Assembly: GCF_003201475.1 (NCBI RefSeq)
Contig: NZ_QJJK01000019.1
Location: 31,894 to 95,893 of the forward strand
Reading direction: 5' to 3'
Source: Chelatococcus asaccharovorans
GTDB lineage: Bacteria; Pseudomonadota; Alphaproteobacteria; Rhizobiales; Beijerinckiaceae
Length of the DNA stretch: 64,000 nucleotides
The notes under the pieces were generated by a model. The model worked only from the letters and a program-made list of their open reading frames with translations, had not been told where the DNA came from and ran no database searches. Both the position numbers and the translations under genes were made by a program. Positions 61,407-64,000 of this stretch are shown here, one piece after another (the stretch's first letter is position 1; each line of letters starts with the position of its first letter).

Positions 61407-62627
61407 ATGCGGCGGCGACCCGGAGCGATGGAGGGGATGCGTCAATTCAGGATTGGCGGTGACGTCTACGCCGATGAAGGGCCCAAATTTCAGGAAGCGG
61501 TTGCGGCGGCCTACCTGCGCAAGGAGCGGCCGCTGTGCCTGTGCCGCGATCCGGGGTGCGCGATGTATGTCGCGCAGATCGGCGGCCTCTATGTGATCAA
61601 GCGCATGCCGCTCAGCGGCGGCGAGCACGACCCGACCTGTGAGTCTTACGAATCTCCCTATACGCTGTCGGGTCTGGGAGCCCTCATGGGCAGCGCGATC
61701 CAGCTCGATGCCAAGAACGGGACGGCAGCGCTGAAGCTGGACTTCAGCCTGTCGAAGACCGGCAGCCGTGCAACGCCGGTGCCGGGAGACGTCGGCTCCG
61801 CCGGCGTGACTGCCGACCAGAAGAAACTGTCGCTGCTTGGCCTGCTGCATTATCTGTGGCACGAGGCCGAGCTGACCGTCTGGACGTCGAGATGGGCCAG
61901 AAAACGACATTGGTGGAACGTTCGTTGGCATCTGCTCGAGGCCGCCAGGCAGATGACTGTCAAGGGCGGGCAGCTTTCGGACATTCTGTTCGTGCCCGAG
62001 CCGTTTCGCGTGGACAACAAGGAGGCCATCGAGCAACGACGCAGTACTGCACTCGCTGCGGCACTGCCGCCGAAGACCGGGCCTCGCAAGTTGATGGTGC
62101 TTGTCGGCGAGGTGAAGGAGCTGGCGCCAGCGAGATTGGGGCAGAAGGTCGTCATCAAGCATCTGCCGGGCTTTCCGCTGCTGATCGACGATACGCTGCA
62201 TCGGCGTCTGCTGGCACGGTTCGAGCGCGAGTTTTCGCTTTGGGACGCCGACCCTTCGTCGCACTTGATCGCGGTTGCGACGTTCGGTCTGAATCCGGCG
62301 GGGCTGGCCATCGTCGAGGAAATCGCTCTGATGATCGTGTCGGAAAACTGGATTCCCTACGAGACGACATACGAGAAGCGGCTGGTCGACGCTCTCGCCC
62401 GGATCCGCGAAAAGAGCATCAAGGGCCTGCGCTACAATCTGCCCCCGGATCAACCGATCGCGAACGCGCTCCTTCAAAGCAGGAGGGAACCGTTCGCGCT
62501 GTTTATAGTCCCGGCCGGAGCGGATGAGGACTTCGAAGCATCCTTGCAGGACATGATCGCCGCGCGCGCGGAAATGAGGACGTGGATATGGCGTATCGCC
62601 GACGGTGACATGCCGGCACTGCCTTGA
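61407..62627 (+). CDS. DUF1173 family protein
   Basis: 406 residues from ATG 61407; ATG 61428 and 61437 are alternatives. The DUF1173 pattern is clear: a Cys-rich N-terminal segment resembling a zinc site (PLCLCRDPGCAMYVAQIGGL, SGGEHDPTCESYESPYTLSG), then LLHYLWHEAELTVWTSRWAR, RHWWNVRWHLLEAARQM and a C-terminal half with GQKVVIKHLPGFPLLIDDTL and NWIPYETTYEKRLVDALARI. The family is common on alphaproteobacterial plasmids and integrative elements, and its function is unknown. Confidence 0.85.
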   Translation: MRRRPGAMEGMRQFRIGGDVYADEGPKFQEAVAAAYLRKERPLCLCRDPGCAMYVAQIGGLYVIKRMPLSGGEHDPTCESYESPYTLSGLGALMGSAIQLDAKNGTAALKLDFSLSKTGSRATPVPGDVGSAGVTADQKKLSLLGLLHYLWHEAELTVWTSRWARKRHWWNVRWHLLEAARQMTVKGGQLSDILFVPEPFRVDNKEAIEQRRSTALAAALPPKTGPRKLMVLVGEVKELAPARLGQKVVIKHLPGFPLLIDDTLHRRLLARFEREFSLWDADPSSHLIAVATFGLNPAGLAIVEEIALMIVSENWIPYETTYEKRLVDALARIREKSIKGLRYNLPPDQPIANALLQSRREPFALFIVPAGADEDFEASLQDMIAARAEMRTWIWRIADGDMPALP

Positions 62628-63002
62628 GCGGTCTGGTAACTTTATGGCAAGGCCATCAAGGTGGTGTATCGGTTCGCCCTGCTCCGCCATTCCCGCAAGA
62701 AATCAAACTGATCACATTGGCCCTCGCATTGTAGTCAGAGACGTCTCGCCTGACCCGTCTCATATCCGGCGACCAGCCGGCCCTGCCTCCTGCCCGCACC
62801 ACAACGGTTGCGATTGCACGCCGACGATCGCGCGCCGCGAGAGGTTCGTCGCCCGCATGGGGCGAAACCGCGAGAGCGGGTTCGATGAGCGCAGCGAGCA
62901 GAGCCGACCCCGAAGGGGTCTCGCCCAGCCCCTTCTTTCGGACGGAAATCGTGATCCGCAACCTGCTCGAAAAACCAAACCATCGCGGCAAAGATCACAG
63001 CA
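62628..63002. other. Gap with no convincing gene
   Basis: 375 bases between the DUF1173 and WGR genes. Open frames of about 110 codons exist on both strands but are arginine-rich, overlap each other and have no recognised family or ribosome binding site. Confidence 0.35.
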
Positions 63003-63074
63003 ATGAATCGGATCGGTCTGATCGATTCAAAGAACTCGTTGGACGCCGCTTCCAGAGGAAGCGAGACTCCGGTC

Positions 63075-63317
63075 ATGGAAGACGAGAACACAGCGCCAAT
63101 CCATATGCGACGCATAGATCCAACGCAGAATATGCGGAGGTTCTATACGCTCGCGATCCAGCCGACCTTGTTCGGCGGAGCATCGGTGATCCGTAACTGG
63201 GGAAGGATCGGCACGAGCGGTCAATCCATGATGGAAACCTACGACGGGGAAGATGAAGCGCTGACGGCAAAATCCAGGCTCGAACGTTCGAAGCGCCGTC
63301 GCGGCTACGGGGATTGA
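63075..63317 (+). CDS. WGR domain protein
   Basis: 80 residues from ATG 63075; an in-frame ATG at 63003 would add 24. The whole protein is one WGR domain: IHMRRIDPTQNMRRFYTLAI, then VIRNWGRIGTSGQSMMETYD with the name-giving W-G-R, and the final helix EDEALTAKSRLERSKRRRGY. WGR domains bind DNA ends or nicks in PARP and MolR proteins. Stand-alone forms are common on rhizobial plasmids, role unknown. Confidence 0.85.
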   Translation: MEDENTAPIHMRRIDPTQNMRRFYTLAIQPTLFGGASVIRNWGRIGTSGQSMMETYDGEDEALTAKSRLERSKRRRGYGD

Positions 63318-63464
63318 CGCCTGCAACAGCCATCAAAAGACAGGCAAATCAGGCCGAAAGACCGTTTCCATGTCGTATCCCCGCTGAATTAGCGCACTGA
63401 CGCTTTCATCGGAAACAATTCGTTGCCATAGGGACTCGGTATTTGACAAACGAGGATATCGGAT

Positions 63465-63743
63465 ATGACGACAACGAATGAGATCGCCGACAAAATCGCA
63501 GCCGAGCAGAACCTGACCAAGGCGCAGGCCAAGACGATCGTCGAGAGCGTGCTCAAGGAGATCATCTCCGCGGCGAAGGCCGGTGCGGAAACGAATCTGC
63601 CCGGCTTCGGCAAATTCAAGGTGAAAGCGACGCCGGAACGCGAAGGCCGCAATCCTGCGACCGGCGCTGCGATGAAGATCGCGGCTTCGAAGAAGCTGAC
63701 CTTCACGCCGGCGAAGGCGGTCAAGGACGCGCTCAACGGCTGA
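63465..63743 (+). CDS. hup: HU-family DNA-binding protein
   Basis: 92 residues. The HU fold: NEIADKIAAEQNLTKAQAKT, IVESVLKEIISAAKAGAETN, LPGFGKFKVKATPEREGRNP (the flexible DNA arm with GRNP) and a basic end MKIAASKKLTFTPAKAVKDA. It bends DNA and probably assists replication or relaxosome formation of the plasmid. GAGGAT at 63452 is a weak ribosome binding site. Confidence 0.92.
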   Translation: MTTTNEIADKIAAEQNLTKAQAKTIVESVLKEIISAAKAGAETNLPGFGKFKVKATPEREGRNPATGAAMKIAASKKLTFTPAKAVKDALNG

Positions 63744-63773
63744 GGCCACGAGCGCGCCAAGGCAGCGGCCGCC

Positions 63774-63938
63774 CTATTGGGGCGGCTCGCAATCGGCAAG
63801 CTTCTCGTGCGCGGCCCAGATCGCCTCGCGCTCGGCCAGCGCCTTCGCCAGCTCCTTCTCGATCCAGCGGCGTTCGTTACGATAGACGGCGTTCCGCAGC
63901 TCGGCACGCAGTTCTTCAATATGCTGATCGATCGACAT
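63774..63938 (-). CDS. Small coiled-coil protein (54 residues)
   Basis: ATG 63938 is six bases after AGGAG, and ATG 63944 is too close to it. The product MSIDQHIEELRAELRNAVYR, then NERRWIEKELAKALAEREAI, WAAHEKLADCEPPQ is a charged amphipathic helix throughout. It converges with the HU gene, and GCCGCC/GGCGGC arms around 63769-63787 could end both transcripts. Function unknown. Helical small proteins of this kind are frequent beside plasmid HU genes in rhizobia (general impression, not checked). Confidence 0.6.
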   Translation of the reverse strand: MSIDQHIEELRAELRNAVYRNERRWIEKELAKALAEREAIWAAHEKLADCEPPQ

Positions 63939-64000
63939 CGTCATCTCCTGATGTTTCGTGAAAGACGACGCCGGCTGGCATGGCGGGCCGGATGGGTCGG

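Noticed and set aside
62605..63006. Overlapping frames of about 110-130 codons in the gap before the WGR gene
   Set aside because: They overlap each other on both strands, are arginine-rich and lack ribosome binding sites or family resemblance.
1..64000. CRISPR arrays and ribosomal or transfer RNA genes
   Set aside because: No regularly spaced repeats and no rRNA- or tRNA-like segments were found on reading through.

Overview
High-GC alphaproteobacterial DNA, most likely a rhizobial (Hyphomicrobiales/Phyllobacteriaceae-type) plasmid or secondary replicon. The basis is a repABC replication cassette, a VirB/VirD4 conjugation system, VirC1/VirC2-like proteins next to an oriT, and typical rhizobial insertion sequences. 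The window divides at an IS3 element (26195-27463), with a decaying catabolic region on the left and a conjugative plasmid backbone on the right.

Left part (1-26194). The first bases hold a cut-off piece of a CD-NTase (CBASS-type nucleotidyltransferase), followed by a graveyard of IS21, IS110, IS5/IS427, IS3 and ISL3 remnants. Among these sit a flavin reductase (NtaB-like, 1776), etfBA, a dimethylglycine/sarcosine-dehydrogenase-like FAD-folate enzyme, a GntR regulator, three shattered genes of an HcnABC-like FAD/[2Fe-2S] dehydrogenase, an intact 453-residue NtaA-like FMN monooxygenase, a broken GntR gene, a small flavin reductase, a PotABCD-like ABC transporter (ATPase, fused permease, Tat-exported binding protein) with an internally deleted NtaA paralogue inside it, a divergent DadA-like oxidase with RidA and an MFS transporter, and finally bhcD with a truncated bhcC of the beta-hydroxyaspartate cycle. 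Read together, these genes fit oxidation of N-carboxymethyl or N-methyl amines (nitrilotriacetate-like) to glyoxylate and glycine, with glyoxylate assimilated through the beta-hydroxyaspartate cycle. Several steps are now broken. The substrate is inferred, not shown.

Right part (27450-63938). A tyrosine recombinase abuts the IS3 element. Then come a RES/Xre toxin-antitoxin pair, repABC on the minus strand with a counter-transcribed RNA between repB and repC and two parS-like palindromes upstream of repA, an RcgR/RcgA-like pair, and a minus-strand operon of secreted proteins (three SNase-like, then a TrbM/KikA-like protein). Divergent from it is a compact virB1-virB11/virD4 operon with many 4-bp gene overlaps. 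Next are two toxin-antitoxin pairs (DUF433/DUF5615 and Phd/VapC), an IS1182-type remnant, a relaxase operon (MobC-like protein, 943-aa relaxase, small membrane protein), an oriT with a TATCCTG nick site, VirC1/VirC2-like genes, a helix-turn-helix protein, a DUF1173 protein, a WGR protein, HU and a 54-residue protein.

The backbone appears complete for replication, partition, stabilisation and self-transfer. The catabolic region appears to be in decay, with IS-mediated deletions at most of its joints. All calls are from reading the sequence; no database search was run.
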